Of a stretch of DNA of 64,000 nt, positions 23,531 to 39,640 are shown one piece after another. Both the position numbers and the translations under genes were made by a program. This DNA is from Apostichopus japonicus. Its lineage: Eukaryota; Echinodermata; Holothuroidea; Aspidochirotida; Stichopodidae. The stretch covers positions 26,055,168-26,119,167 of the forward strand of contig NC_092569.1 in assembly GCF_037975245.1 (NCBI RefSeq). Reading direction: 5' to 3'. Within the stretch, counting starts at the first letter, position 1. The number at the start of each line of letters is the position of its first letter. A model generated the notes under the pieces. The model saw nothing but the letters and a program-made list of their open reading frames with translations, had not been told where the DNA came from and did not search any database.

Positions 23531-24103
23531 TTGGCTATAACTCAAAAGGGAAAGTTGTTAACTTTAAAATCGGTAATGCCAGATTGTGTATCTCATAATA
23601 AATTTCTTTAATTGAAATCAGTATTTGCTGGCGACGAGATATGCAACTCCGTGGTTCACCCTCTGGTATGATAGTTTAGTCCAATTTGAATTTTTATATA
23701 TTCAATAAATTGGCAATATTTACAGGTCAGAATGATGTCGCGTTTTGAACGTAATGGCTCGTTACAAATACTGATGAATAAACGGTGTTTAATGTTTGAG
23801 ATTATCATCCATTCGAAAGAAAGTTAAATAGTCAAGCATATGAAATTTGATTTGATGAAGGCAGCGATAACTATTGAAAACCTTCCAACAGATGTTTGCT
23901 CTGGCATGAGAAAACTGTAATGCGAAATAAGAAACAATAATAGAAAGATCTGTTGAAGCTGTATATATATATTCACATTTCTATAGTTATGCGAAACGGT
24001 AACTTAGCAAAGAAAGGTAGAAATATTGCAAAAGAAATAATGATAAAATTTAAAACATAATATTATAGCAACTGGCTAATGCTCACTATACCTTTACAAA
24101 TAT

Positions 24104-24541
24104 ATCGGTTACACGGTTTTTTCGGTTACATTGTGACATATCTGCTGTACTGTTTCATATCGATGACACGGTTACATGTGGATTATACGGTTACACATAT
24201 AGTTTACACGGTTACATATCGGTTACATGATAACATATATAGGTTACACGGTTACATATCGGCTACATGGTTACATATCGGTTACATATCTGTTAAGACG
24301 GTTACACACCGATTACACGGTTACATATGGATTACACGGTTACATATCGATTACACGGTTACATATGGATTACATGGTTATATATCGGTTACATGTTGAC
24401 ATATCGATTATACGGTTACATATCGATTACACGGTTACATATCGACTACACGGTTACATATCGATTACACTGTTATATATCGGCTACATGTTTACATATC
24501 TGTTACACGGTTCATATCGGTTACTTAACGGTTACATATAT
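24104..24541. repeat. GGTTACA minisatellite (about 19-bp unit)
   Basis: About 22 units alternate CGGTTACATAT with CGATTACA-type half units. Most of the drift is in the second half of the unit. The threonine- and tyrosine-rich open frames across it are repeat translations. Confidence 0.93.
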
Positions 24542-24545
24542 CGCC

Positions 24546-25993
24546 ATGTGAATTAGAAGATAGAAGTCTGACATTCGCCCCGATCCCATACCCTATTATA
24601 CCGACAATGGGCCCGTGTAGTACACATGGTGTACCCCGTACTATCCTATACTTGATATTTCATAAGATCCTTTTAAATTGAAAAAATAACTGAAATAAAA
24701 TATACAAATTAAATTGCACTTTATGTCTGTATCCATTGGATATCACTAAGATCATTGGACGGTCAATGCCAACTGTAAGTTTATTAAGTATTTATTTTAG
24801 TCCAGTTTGAACTTTTACATACAAATAATAAATCAACAAATATGAAAAATTGATAATATGTAGAGGTCAGAAATGATGACGCCCAAATATGCTTGACGGT
24901 TAGTATATAATGGTCATTCCAACTCAAAGTTCATGATAATAAACTTTCACAACCTCAATCTTCCCAAAAAAAACTATAAAAAAAATCTAAAATATCTATC
25001 AGTCTAACAAAAAATCTTTACTCTGTCCGATTAAATTGTCTAATCCAATACTCGTTATGGTCTTAAGAATATTAAATTAGAAAAAGGTCAGATCTCGGGT
25101 TTGAAGAGACTCTCAAAGAACTGATTTTACTAACCACGTTTAACAGTTTCATCAAACTGATGTGAAGTCGATTATAAATAATTATACAGAAAAAGGAGAG
25201 CTATTTTATTTCATTAATTTCTGAAAGATAAAAGGAAAACTTAAGATCAATTAAATAAAAAGTGTCTAAAAACCATCCACCCGAACAAAATTGTGGCCCA
25301 CACACAAATACATGAGGTCAGGATCATGAAGATTTCGCAGTAAATGTCACAATTATATTCATTAAAAATTTAAGTCAATTTTAATTCAATAAGAGTCAGC
25401 TGAATGTCTATTTGACGTAAGTATTTTCACATGATTTAAAGCACATTCTACAAAGCAGTAATTACAACTGTTAGGTTATCATAATAATATTTCTTATACA
25501 TTTGTGTTTTAACATTATTTAGGCAATTTAGTTTCTAAAGGTAAGACTTTTATTTAACAGCTTATAAAGAGCATAAAGTACAACGTATACTTGTCTATAA
25601 TTATCATTTCGATCATAAACAAAATACAAATCTAATATAAAGAGCTAGACACTTGATATTTAAGGATCGTCACACTAACAGTGTAGGGTGTCTGTAATAA
25701 GTTCCTTTTTATCTCCACTCTCTTCATCTCCCTCTTAACATTCTTTTAACTGTTACACAAACTTCAAGGATCTCCTTGACGCGTATTCATGACGTCATCC
25801 TCGTTAAGGTGGGAGTTTGGTCAGATGTACTGCCTCCCCCCCTCCTGCCCCACTCCCACTTCTCCCACCGACCCCAAAGAAGAAACCCAAATATTGGCCT
25901 GAACTGAACTGACCTAAATAAATCAATAAATATAATAATAAATATCTAATCACACCCCGTCAATGAATTCCCATGGCCCGTTTATAATCTTCT
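24546..25993. other. Intergenic / likely 3' UTR of the two-domain IL-17-like gene
   Basis: No coding signal is seen. An AATAAA on the - strand lies at 25549-25554, about 440 bases past the stop at 25994, and could end that transcript. Confidence 0.4.
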
Positions 25994-26812
25994 CTATTGT
26001 ATTTGCTTGCAAACACAAGCTGTAGGGACCATTTCAATGTCAAGGTAGAACGGTGAATCTTGATCGTCCCTGCGAGCTATTCTCATTGGGGTCATGACCT
26101 CTTCGCATCCCCATTGTGATTCGTCTCTTACGCTGACTTTACAACTTTCGCATTTACAAACGGCCTTCCATATTCGCTTCGGTATTCGGTTTTCGTCTAT
26201 ACTTGTCACGCTTGTCCATGGGCACATCTCACCGCTCTCGTCACTGTTGCAACTTTGATGGTTTACGCGCTCAATTTGTAACCACGCCCTGGAGACTCGT
26301 TTTCTGTCTTCTAGGTAATTTGCATAGGATAATGAATATCCATCGGGCGAGGTGTTGCATGCGCATGCTCGTGGAACCATCTCTACATCGAAGATGTACG
26401 GGCTGTCACGCGATGCCCTCCTTTGAACGATAGTCGGTTTGACGATCTCTTGACAATACCCCAGTTTTGTGGAGATTTCTCCTAGCTGGAAATCATGACA
26501 ACCGTTACATCGGCAAACCGCACGGGAAATATGGACCGGTATTCGATTTTCATCGGTAGTGGTCACCTCAACCCATGGGCAGGCTTCTGTAGCCTTCCCG
26601 GTGTCAGTCGGTATAGGACATGTGATTCTGCTCTTCTCTGTGCTTAACCATCTGTTAACTTCGACTAACTGTTCCGACATGGACGCCTCCAAAGTGATTT
26701 TGTCCAGTCCCGCCATACACGCATATTCAGATATGACGTCACTCTCGTTCAAAGTCCTAGCGGTTGATGATTGGTTGAAAATACTAAAGATACACCAAAC
26801 TACAAAGAGAAT
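25994..26812 (-). CDS. IL-17-like cytokine with two tandem IL-17 domains, exon 2
   Basis: The exon start is set by the acceptor TTAAATTGTCTTAACAG on the - strand. The phase-0 frame then runs 272 residues to TAG. Residues 1-12 (ILFVVWCIFSIF) form a signal-peptide core. Domain 1 spans about residues 76-153: C78, P-W, DENRIP, then C100-x-C-x2-C105, C120, Q-R-R, and a closing A-C-A-C (150, 152). Domain 2 spans about 195-269: C197, P-W, DENRIP, C219-x-C-x2-C224, C236, A-R-R, and A-C-V-C (266, 268). Both have the same 21-residue first gap and the same MVPxAC end. A charged linker of about 42 residues joins them, with KR at its centre as a possible cleavage site. Such a protein could act as a covalent pseudo-dimer of a family that normally dimerises. 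Exon 1 is uncertain. Confidence 0.92.
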   Translation of the reverse strand: MLFVVWCIFSIFNQSSTARTLNESDVISEYACMAGLDKITLEASMSEQLVEVNRWLSTEKSRITCPIPTDTGKATEACPWVEVTTTDENRIPVHISRAVCRCNGCHDFQLGEISTKLGYCQEIVKPTIVQRRASRDSPYIFDVEMVPRACACNTSPDGYSLSYANYLEDRKRVSRAWLQIERVNHQSCNSDESGEMCPWTSVTSIDENRIPKRIWKAVCKCESCKVSVRDESQWGCEEVMTPMRIARRDDQDSPFYLDIEMVPTACVCKQIQ

Positions 26813-27585
26813 CTGTTAAGACAATTTAAGAAAAAAGAAAAGTCGAAAATAAATATAGATGTATTTCATATGATGTTTAAGCTGTTGTTGTTGGTGTCCC
26901 GCACTTTCGAGAATAAAGTACAAAAGAATCAGGTATAATAGGTTATTGTTCCCTGTCTGCATAACCTCACCCCACCCCATCCCATCCCAACCCACCCCAC
27001 TAACCTTCTTTCCACCACCCAAGTATAATGAAATTTGATGTGATGAAGGTTGTAATATTTCATAGTGCCTTTCACGAAACACAACTATACACATTTTATT
27101 GCATATCCACTGTATTATAGATATGCAATGCGACGCCAATTCGTAAATGAAAGATTACTACCGCTTTCATCACGTTACCATATGGCTTACTTTGTGTAAA
27201 CACTTCAAAACCAAAAATGACCAATAAAAACTTATTCTTTTATGAGATAACCTTGTCAATGAGTTTTAAACCTCTCAAAAAGGTTACTATATCGATAACA
27301 AAACAAGAGTGATGGTCATTTAAATATGTAAAAGGGGGGTGGGTGGGCGGCGGGGGGGGGGGCAGGCGGGCGGTTGCAACCGTGTTATCACGAAGGTATG
27401 AATCCCTTAGCAATACGAAACACCAGACTGATCAAGAATGCAGCTTTTCTTTGAACAGTCTCAATGTTTTAACCGGATTCCGTTTTTTTCTTCTGGGACT
27501 AAGGCTTGTTTACGTCACGTCTCTTCTTCAGCTTGTTAACATGACGAAATTGAAGAATTGAATTAAACCCCCTTTGCATGTGAGG
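26813..27585. other. Probable first intron and upstream region of the two-domain IL-17-like gene
   Basis: No other coding sequence is seen. A - strand ATG directly followed by GTAACG (27181-27173) is a candidate Met-only first coding exon. G-rich runs lie at about 27333-27374. Confidence 0.35.
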
Positions 27586-27870
27586 TTTGGTTATCACATG
27601 AATAATTGGATTCCATTTTTTTCATTTATTATAGTGAAATGTTGAGATAGGAACCCAAAAAATCGAGATATCCGGGTGATTTGGAACGAAAGTTGTAAAT
27701 CATTATTATGACAGAGCATTTCCTAGCGACCAATACAAACAAACATGATGGATACGAATTCATTGATGAGAATAAAGTCCCATTAAAAAAAAAACAGAAA
27801 CATAATGAACTTGCTGTTAGGTCATACGTTAGACACAATGAGTCATCCGTTTGTGTATAGTTTTACTCGG
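27586..27870 (+). repeat. Duplicated segment, first copy at 16842-17130
   Basis: See the partner copy. This copy has an A-run expansion near 27786 and several one-base changes. It sits upstream of the two-domain IL-17-like gene. Confidence 0.9.
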
Positions 27871-27988
27871 TAAATGCGAAATATTATGAAAGCTTGTTTT
27901 CTGCATGGCGTTCCATATTGCTTTATTCTATATAGTAATCTAAGTATTACAACTCCGAGTCTTAGCCAGATCATGACGTTGAGTCCTT

Positions 27989-28354
27989 CAGTGGCGTAGG
28001 AAGGTACGTTTGAGTGGAGGCTGAAGACTGATGGCCGGCCTGGGAAGGGGTCTAAGATGAAGGGGTGTACCCCTCCCTTTGGATTATTTTTTTTGCATTT
28101 CCAGGTAGCCTCAGATGCAATTTGGTGCAATATAGCACACTTCAACACCCAATTCATTTTATAAACTTATATTTTGTATTTTCACCTGGCCTAGATGCAA
28201 TTTGGTGCCCCAAATGAGATTTTTTTTCTCATTTGGAAATGAAAAAGGGGTTTTCTGACTTGCGAAGCGGGGGGGGGGGGGGCGGAATGATACTTCCGCC
28301 CTCCACATTTTTCACTAGGGGCTGGCACCCCAGCCCCCGGTTCCTACGCCCTTG
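27989..28354. mobile_element. hAT-type non-autonomous element with perfect 8-bp TSD
   Basis: The 366-bp element begins CAGTGGCGTAGGAA and ends TTCCTACGCCCTTG, so the inverted ends match at 12 of 14. It is flanked on both sides by GAGTCCTT (27981-27988 and 28355-28362). An internal duplicated motif, AGATGCAATTTGGTGC, occurs twice. There is no transposase, so it would have been mobilised in trans. Confidence 0.88.
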
Positions 28355-28362
28355 GAGTCCTT

Positions 28363-32797
<4,435 letters not shown>

Positions 32798-32842
32798 TAT
32801 TTCCTTCTGTTTTTTTCCAAGATGGCAGGTGTGGACGAATAA

Positions 32843-32956
32843 CTCTTTCTGGACTGGCTTCCACTCACTGAGTTGAAAAACCTCTTCAAAAATGCTCTAA
32901 AGTACCTGCGGAATAACCCCCAAGATCATGCTGTTAAATGCAGACTGATCAGCTAA
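32843..32956 (+). pseudogene. Orphan 37-codon open segment, possible terminal-exon or transposon relic
   Basis: Directly beyond the GATA array a frame bounded by TAA at both ends reads LTELKNLFKNALKYLRNN followed by a hydrophilic end. Its composition looks protein-like, but there is no start codon and no acceptor in frame. An A-rich stretch follows the stop, and AATAAA lies at 33636-33641. I do not recognise the family. Confidence 0.25.
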
Positions 32957-33445
32957 AAAAAACTGGGCTAAGATGTTAGGTTTGCTTCCTTCCACAATGT
33001 ACCATATACCTGCACTTTTAACTTTGTAAATATCGTAATAGTTAGAGTATTTGTAAAGTTTGGAGCTAGCTTACCCTCTTGGAACTGCTCCCACTTGAAA
33101 TCCCCATTTATCTGAGAGATCATGTCAGAACTTCATCAAATTAGGAAATGTATTGATTAGATACAATTATATTCAAATTGTATAAATATATATATATATC
33201 CATAACATATCTGATATTCTGTTTATTTTCATCAGAGAACAGAGACAAGCAACAAGTTTAAAAGGGTGTAATTAACTTCATGTCAGTAAGCTTTGTAAGT
33301 GCACATATTTTAAGATATTTTTGCACATCATAAAGTATGGATCATGTATTATATTGTCCATTGTTTTGATTGCAAGTGACTTGTTTTGTAACGCGCCTAG
33401 GGCAGCAACTTCTTGTTTCTGCTTTGGCCTTGTGTATAGTCCACT

Positions 33446-33446
<1 letters not shown>

Positions 33447-33524
<78 letters not shown>
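33447..33524. repeat. (TTA)n microsatellite, possible LINE tail
   Basis: About 26 copies. The sequence before it (GTAACGCGCCTAGGGCAGC) resembles the 3' ends of animal LINEs that finish in TTA repeats, so the array may be a retroelement tail. Confidence 0.9.
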
Positions 33525-33525
<1 letters not shown>

Positions 33526-34021
33526 GTTATGATATTTCCATTGGTATTTATAATATTAACTATACTTCTTTCTGCACTCTGTTTTCTTATGAATCACCTT
33601 ACTCATGTCAGCAAAAAAAAAAAAAGTTATGAAACAATAAAGTATTAATGTTTAAAGAAAGTTGCAAAATACAGTAGTTGTTTTAAGACTTTTTCTCTTA
33701 CTTGAGCGGACGACATATTAGCACTCAAACACCGCAGCAAGCTTATTTGTATCAGCTGTACTGGTATACTCTGGGCTATATACTTATTCTAAGCAAATTT
33801 CATTTATTCATACTCAAAACTCAGGACAGTAGTTTTTCACCCACACCCCAAGTGTGATGGTTTCATTTGCCACACAATTTTAACCTCTGGAATCAACTTT
33901 AAAACTTAACAGATCTAAGATTGAATAGGGGTTAAGTAGTGTGCAGTTTTCAATCAAGTCTGTAAAGGCACAAGGTCAAATCATATTGGATAGCTGTAAC
34001 ACACTAAGGGTAGTGTTTGTA

Positions 34022-34390
34022 ATAATAATTCATTTATTTGTTTTATCGCCAATTGTGTACAATTGGAAAGGAAGTCTCCTATAAAGTCTTAAAATGACTT
34101 AACAAAGTAGGAGACTCCCTAGAAGAAAAGAAAAATGTACAAAAATAAATAATACATTATAAACATAAGGATTAAATATACAATAATAATATCCTAATGA
34201 TGCTGAGATGGATACGTGAATAGATTATATAATACTAGTACGAGTTAATAAATTCCTTTTTCAAATGTCTGGTGAAGGTGGGTTTTGAAGGTATAGACTT
34301 CAACTTTTTTGATAGATCATTCCAAATTTGTATTGCTCTATTACGAAGACCGAATTTCCCTATGTAACTATGGAAAATGATGCAATACTA
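34022..34390 (-). pseudogene. LINE relic: reverse-transcriptase C-terminus plus 3' UTR
   Basis: On the - strand a frame ending at TAG (34235-34237) reads LRNRAIQIWNDLSKKLKS, then a TFTRHLKK end. This is the typical tail of CR1/L2/RTE-like polyproteins (IWN-L-P, then F-x-x-x-LK). A 3' UTR of about 210 bp follows and ends in ACAAATAAATGAATT. Its terminal part matches 57157-57290 and folds into a nested hairpin. The upstream part is missing, so this is a 5'-truncated, dead copy. Confidence 0.82.
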
Positions 34391-36814
34391 AAATCATTTT
34401 AAAATAATGAAACAGAACTTACTTGAAGATGAAACAAAGGTGGTTTAATTATATATGATGAATGCTAAGCCATATGTATAACCAAATACAACGATGTGCA
34501 GATATATATATTTAGTCACTGTCACTGACACAAGAAGAGTATTCCATTAACACAGTGGTTCAGTTGGTCTTCTTTTTACTGGGCTGATGGAAGGGATGTT
34601 GTCAGTTATGATGATGGATATTTTCTGCTACTGAACCTGCTGTAGTCTTCCTGCTGAATTAACTTGGTCCCTGCTGTTAAAACTGCATCCATTTAGCATA
34701 ATTAGCCTTCACCGGCCTGATAAACTCTCCAGATTCCATGCTTCATTCTGTTTATGCTAAAGCTTGCCTTACCATACGTCCGAATTTATAAGAATGTTTC
34801 CAGTTCTTGCAAATAAAATTATATTGTCCCTGGGGTAAACTAAATTGTCTAGGTTTTCTAAATTTCTTTAAAAATGTCACTGTCTTTCAGTACATAAAAA
34901 AAAAATAAAAGTACATATGTAGTGTCTGCTATAAGTGTTTTCGGAAGCACTGTAGCCTATGTTCAGATAATCGATTTAAACATCAAACAAACATGGATAG
35001 TTGGTTAAAAGCTTCACAAGCTTGGCGGGAAGTGGTGTGTAATAGTTGAAGCAAGTTCTAATAGTTATTTTGTGATATCATTTTCTGATAGTACTAGATA
35101 TAGCTTCGTGTAGCCCATTGCAGCTATAAACTAATTTTGTACTAATGTGGGAATTCCATGTTAAAATCAGGAATTATTGCTGATTGCATCATACAACTGT
35201 ATTCATCATGCTACAATAATATACTAGAACCTACATAGACCTAAGCTAGAAAATGGGATAGCAACTTTGGTTGGACACAGCCTAAAGTAAACAATACGAT
35301 TGGCTGTGATATAGGTAATTATATTAACTTTTTTTTCTCACTTTTAGCCTACATCGCACCGACAACAGCATATTTTGCAAGATATAGTAGTAAGGACCTA
35401 AATAATTGGATCATATAAAGTTAGGCCTTGTTAATAGCATACTTTCTTCTGAAATACGGCTACCAGCTTGGTGTCCTTTGTTTATTTTGCACCTACCATT
35501 AATCATGTTGAACTTCGTACAGTTCTTCCGTGTCGTTAAGGGCCTATACCTCATAAGTCACAATGTTTGAGTACGTTACATCGTATAGGCCTAAATGTAA
35601 TCATAGCGTTACTGCTGTTCCTCTCGATCTTAATCCAGCTCAAATTTTACTTCCAAAATCTCTCTTCTGTGCTTGCCAATTGGAAAGCCAAGCCTTCTGG
35701 GGCTATATTCAGACCTGCAACTGAACCCCGGACAACGTGTCACGGCATATTCGCTATTTTTTTTTTGGCCTCATTTATTGAAAATATCAGTAAGTATCAC
35801 TGCCAAGGTTTCCCGGGTGGGATTAAATAACAGGAGGTGGTTCGAACAATTCCAAGCGCATGCGCCAACAGTTCACTCGCCCTTGAACTGCGGGGACTTT
35901 GTCTTCATTCTTCTCTATTGTGAATCATGTAGCGAACAGCCCGAGACAAGAACTTATCATTGGCCGAGGTACCGTTTCACGCCATTGCCACATCGAAATG
36001 GAAAAAAAAGAGAGTTGTGTGACGTCATTACATACTGAATAGGTAAAACGGCCTCTGTCCTTTTGACTTTGCAAATTGTCTTTTCGGGCTCGAGGGTTAT
36101 ATATTTTTGGTTCTAATTGGCCAACAAAAATTGTTAACAGACGCCCTCTTTTTGTTTAGTGGTACTTTGATTTGGCGGGGAATTTGGAAACATAATTTTG
36201 ATTGTTAAAGGTTTTGATTTGGCAATAAAACATATACTTTTTTCATTTATTTTTAATTTTGTGTTCATAATTATGCTTTGATCTGGTGGTGAGTTCAATT
36301 CGCGTTTTATTTAATCTTTTTGAGGTAAATTTGACTTTACGTTTTATATTATTATTTTTTATTATTTTTTTTATTTTTTGCGGTAATGGCCGCCAATATT
36401 TTGGTGATAGCATAATAAATGGTAAAACACGTAGAAACCCCTACTAAAGGATTCAAAAATTTGCGTATCTTTTCAATATTTTATTTTATTTCAACTTTAG
36501 TTTAAGAGGGTAGCTCGTTTAGCAATAGCTAATCTTCCACGAGGCTCTCTGATAAGACATATAATAATATAAAAAGTATGAAAAGAAGTCATAAATACAT
36601 TAATAATTCTTAATAAAATAGTTTAAAAAAAAAATAGTTTTTAAAAAGACATATAATAAAATAGTTTTTTAAAAGACATATAATAATATGAAAAGTATAA
36701 AAAGTCATAAATACATTAATAATGCTTAATAAAATAGTTTTAAGAAAATATTTAAAAAACGTGTACAGAGTAAAGAAAATTAAGAAATTTGGTAAAAATA
36801 AAAGTGAAGTAGGC
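34391..36814. other. Intergenic, no gene supported
   Basis: Two overlapping frames at 35567-36038 (87 and 121 codons) show a short hydrophobic stretch and a GTAAGTAT donor-like site at 35789, but no recognisable domain. A T-rich, A-rich tract lies at 36600-36760 with an internal duplication of about 55 bp. Confidence 0.4.
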
Positions 36815-36960
36815 CTAAACAATATCAGTTACTAGGCGTTTAAAATGGTTAAGATTTCTTGCTGATTTTACTCTTTGATCTAGTTTGTTCCAGTCTTTTG
36901 CGGCAATGCATAAAAAACGGTCAATAGCTGCAAAGAAAAATGTGGATGCAGTCTTGATTC
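36815..36960 (-). pseudogene. LINE relic: reverse-transcriptase C-terminus, second family
   Basis: The - strand frame reads CIAAKDWNKLDQRVKSARN and then a HFKRL end to TAG at 36815-36817. It is preceded by TASTFFFAAIDRF. The pattern (basic/aromatic stretch, DWN-x-L, then FK) is the C-terminus of a non-LTR reverse transcriptase, but its sequence differs from the copy at 34.2 kb. No hairpin-type 3' UTR follows. Confidence 0.75.
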
Positions 36961-37261
36961 CTGAAAACTCTCAACGAATATGATGAAAAGATTGTATTAA
37001 AGTTGGCGGATTTGCTGCCTGTTTGGTTACGAAATATTTCAAACACGAAGGTTTATGACGTAACTCAGAAAATTGAAGAACCTGTTTTCGTTTTGCTTCT
37101 GGTATAAACGCAAGGGGTAGTTAAATGTATTGCTTTGGATACACAAATGCCTTTTCTACATGAAATCGGTTTTATTTATTATACGACGATCTTTTTGAAA
37201 CATTTCTGCGAACAAGTTCGATTACATCATTTTGATAAGTCTTACAGTAAAGCCTAAGTGC

Positions 37262-37420
37262 CAGTGGCGTAGCCAGAGGGGGCGTTGGTGGGTGTGGGGG
37301 GGGGGGGGGGTGGCAAAGTGCCCCCACAGAAATTACAGTGAAAATTGGGACGGCCCAAAATGGGCAAAACATAAAAATAAGCACCCCTCCCACCCCCACA
37401 ATATGAAGGCTACGCGCCTG
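37262..37420. mobile_element. hAT-type non-autonomous element
   Basis: The 159-bp element has ends CAGTGGCGTAGCC and GGCTACGCGCCTG, an inverted match at 11 of 13. It is flanked by CTAAGTGC and CTTAGTGT, an 8-bp duplication with two changes. A G run fills part of the interior. Confidence 0.75.
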
Positions 37421-38341
37421 CTTAGTGTTCAACGTAGTCGGTCAAACAGAATAACGAGTCATACAACAATAGTAACAGGAAGAATAGGCTATTGTTTTTT
37501 TCCAAATCAATTGCTGGCACACATATTAACTTAGTTGGGAATTAGTTCGTTCTTTTAAAAAAAGTAAGAAACCTGAAAAATTATACAATGGCTTCAATAT
37601 CCATAATCATCACATGATATATCAAAAACTTCCAGTTGGTGACGTCATTTGTGACGAAGGGGCATTAACGTTATGATATGTGCATAATCATGTTATATAA
37701 ATTGTAAGGACATACGATTAACGAACTGGAGTTAAAAAACAGTTGGATTGTCAGCATTGTACTTTTTATTCCTTCTCTGAAAAAGGTGCGGGTGGCGATG
37801 TAGGTAATATTTTTGTGAGTCAGTCGCAAAAAAAAAAAAAGGCAGAGAAGCGGCCACCTCACAAAATTGAATACCAGGGTGGGAAACAAAACCCTGAAAT
37901 TGCGTAAAGTTTATATCCTATCCAGGCAATAACGTGGCCATTATTTCATAAGATATATACCTGACTCATAAACACAGGTATGAACATGAAAGCTATCCAT
38001 GGCACAATTAAAATTTCTCCCATTTCTTTTTTTTTATTAAGAAATGCGATACCGAAAACGAAACAACTTGAAAAATCCTTTTAATACTGTTATTCGTTGA
38101 AATATCCACTTTATGATCTATCGAAACTACTTCGATAAAAGCAAGAGCTTTATATCCCTAAATCGAACCTACCTTTACTATATATTCTGACAATTTAAAT
38201 ATATTAAAATAACCAAATGTCAAAAATTAAAATCGGGAAAGTTTTTCAAGATGGTAATTATAGTTTGTCCATGATTAACAAAAGTGTATTTTTAGCGGTT
38301 GATTTAAAACACTTTACCCCCCCCCCCTCTCTCCCCTATCT

Positions 38342-38379
38342 CACGCGCATGCGCACGCGCATATGCGTATACACACACA
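38342..38379. other. 38-bp strictly alternating purine-pyrimidine tract
   Basis: The tract runs CACGCGCATGCGCACGCGCA and then through ATATGCG into ACACACACA without a break in alternation. It is a good candidate for Z-DNA formation. Confidence 0.7.
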
Positions 38380-39417
38380 AACAATCACAAGTTTTCAGGC
38401 CTTTCGTATGCATTCGGGTCATCCCTGTTTTTCTGACCAAATGGATAAAATTCCATGATTTTTGTGTTTTTTAACATGTCAGGTGGTTAATGTATAGTTT
38501 ACAGATAACTTTCGACCAGTATTAAATATTGACTCCGAAAATCTCTTTTCTTCTTGTATTGGATTTTGACTTATTTAAACACCAAACGCTTTTCCAGATT
38601 AGAACATAATCCACAGCAGGTAATTCCTGCTTCGTACATATATATATTCTAGCAGCTCGGTTCACAAATAATATACTCTCGAAAGAATAAAATGTTACAG
38701 TTTCATTGGGTTACTATTTATGACGATTCTCATGAATTAGTTAGCAAATGGTAAACAAACCAATAAAATATGACCATGACAAAAATAAGAATAGTCAGCC
38801 GATTCTTATGGCTTTATCAGTTCAAACTGGTAAAAGTGCGTACATACCCTGTTAATCAGTTAAATCTGATGTGTGTTATAATTTCTTAACATGTGTTACA
38901 TTTATGACCAGTTACTACTGAGAAGGACTTACAAACATAAAATACTAAACACACAATCGTAGGCATAATGATTGACTAGACTAACCAGACTACTCTAAAA
39001 AGTTTCGACAATAATTTCGTCCTCATTTTGACAGAAAGTGGATGACACTTTACTGCAAACCCTTAAAATTTGAATCATCTTTATAAGGTATACTTACTAG
39101 TCATACATATAGGGACAGATGTTTAGACTCCTAACCAGTCATTAGTTGAAACAGCCTTTGAGTAATGAATTCATTGTTAGTTTTTTGTTGTTGCCACAGT
39201 AGCATCTGGTAACAGGTCTAACATGTGTTACGGTGTTATAAACACAATTCAGTTTGTACTGGTTAACGGTAGTTTCTTATTCACGGTACAAACTGATTCA
39301 AGCCACGTACTTTGGGTGGAACTATAAAATAAAAATACAGTCCAATTCAGTGTCTTATGAACTAAATTGGTTTCACTTCTAGACACGAATTTCTGGCAGT
39401 CTGTCCTGCAGTCTTGT

Positions 39418-39640
39418 AGTACAAGTACAACAACATGAGTACGCATTAGTACTCTTAAGTTGAGAGATTGTATACCGCGTACAAGGCTCTATGCGCGCGT
39501 ACGCGAGTACATGCGTCTATGCTAAATTTCCAAAATGACACCCTACTGCGAGTACCTCACATGGGTGAGTACAAATCTACAAGTGCTAGTACCAGTGCGA
39601 GTACAGTCAATGGTATACTATACAAGATAAGTACGCGCAG
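39418..39640. repeat. GTAC-dense degenerate repeat
   Basis: The palindromic tetramer GTAC occurs about 12 times in 220 bp, usually as AGTAC or GAGTAC. This is far above the roughly one expected by chance. Spacing is irregular. Confidence 0.6.

Noticed and set aside
35673-36038. Possible 2A-like motif (SDLQLNPGQ) in a 121-codon frame
   Set aside because: The two positions needed for 2A activity differ (Q for E, Q for the final P), no retroelement domain adjoins it, and the match is short enough to be chance.
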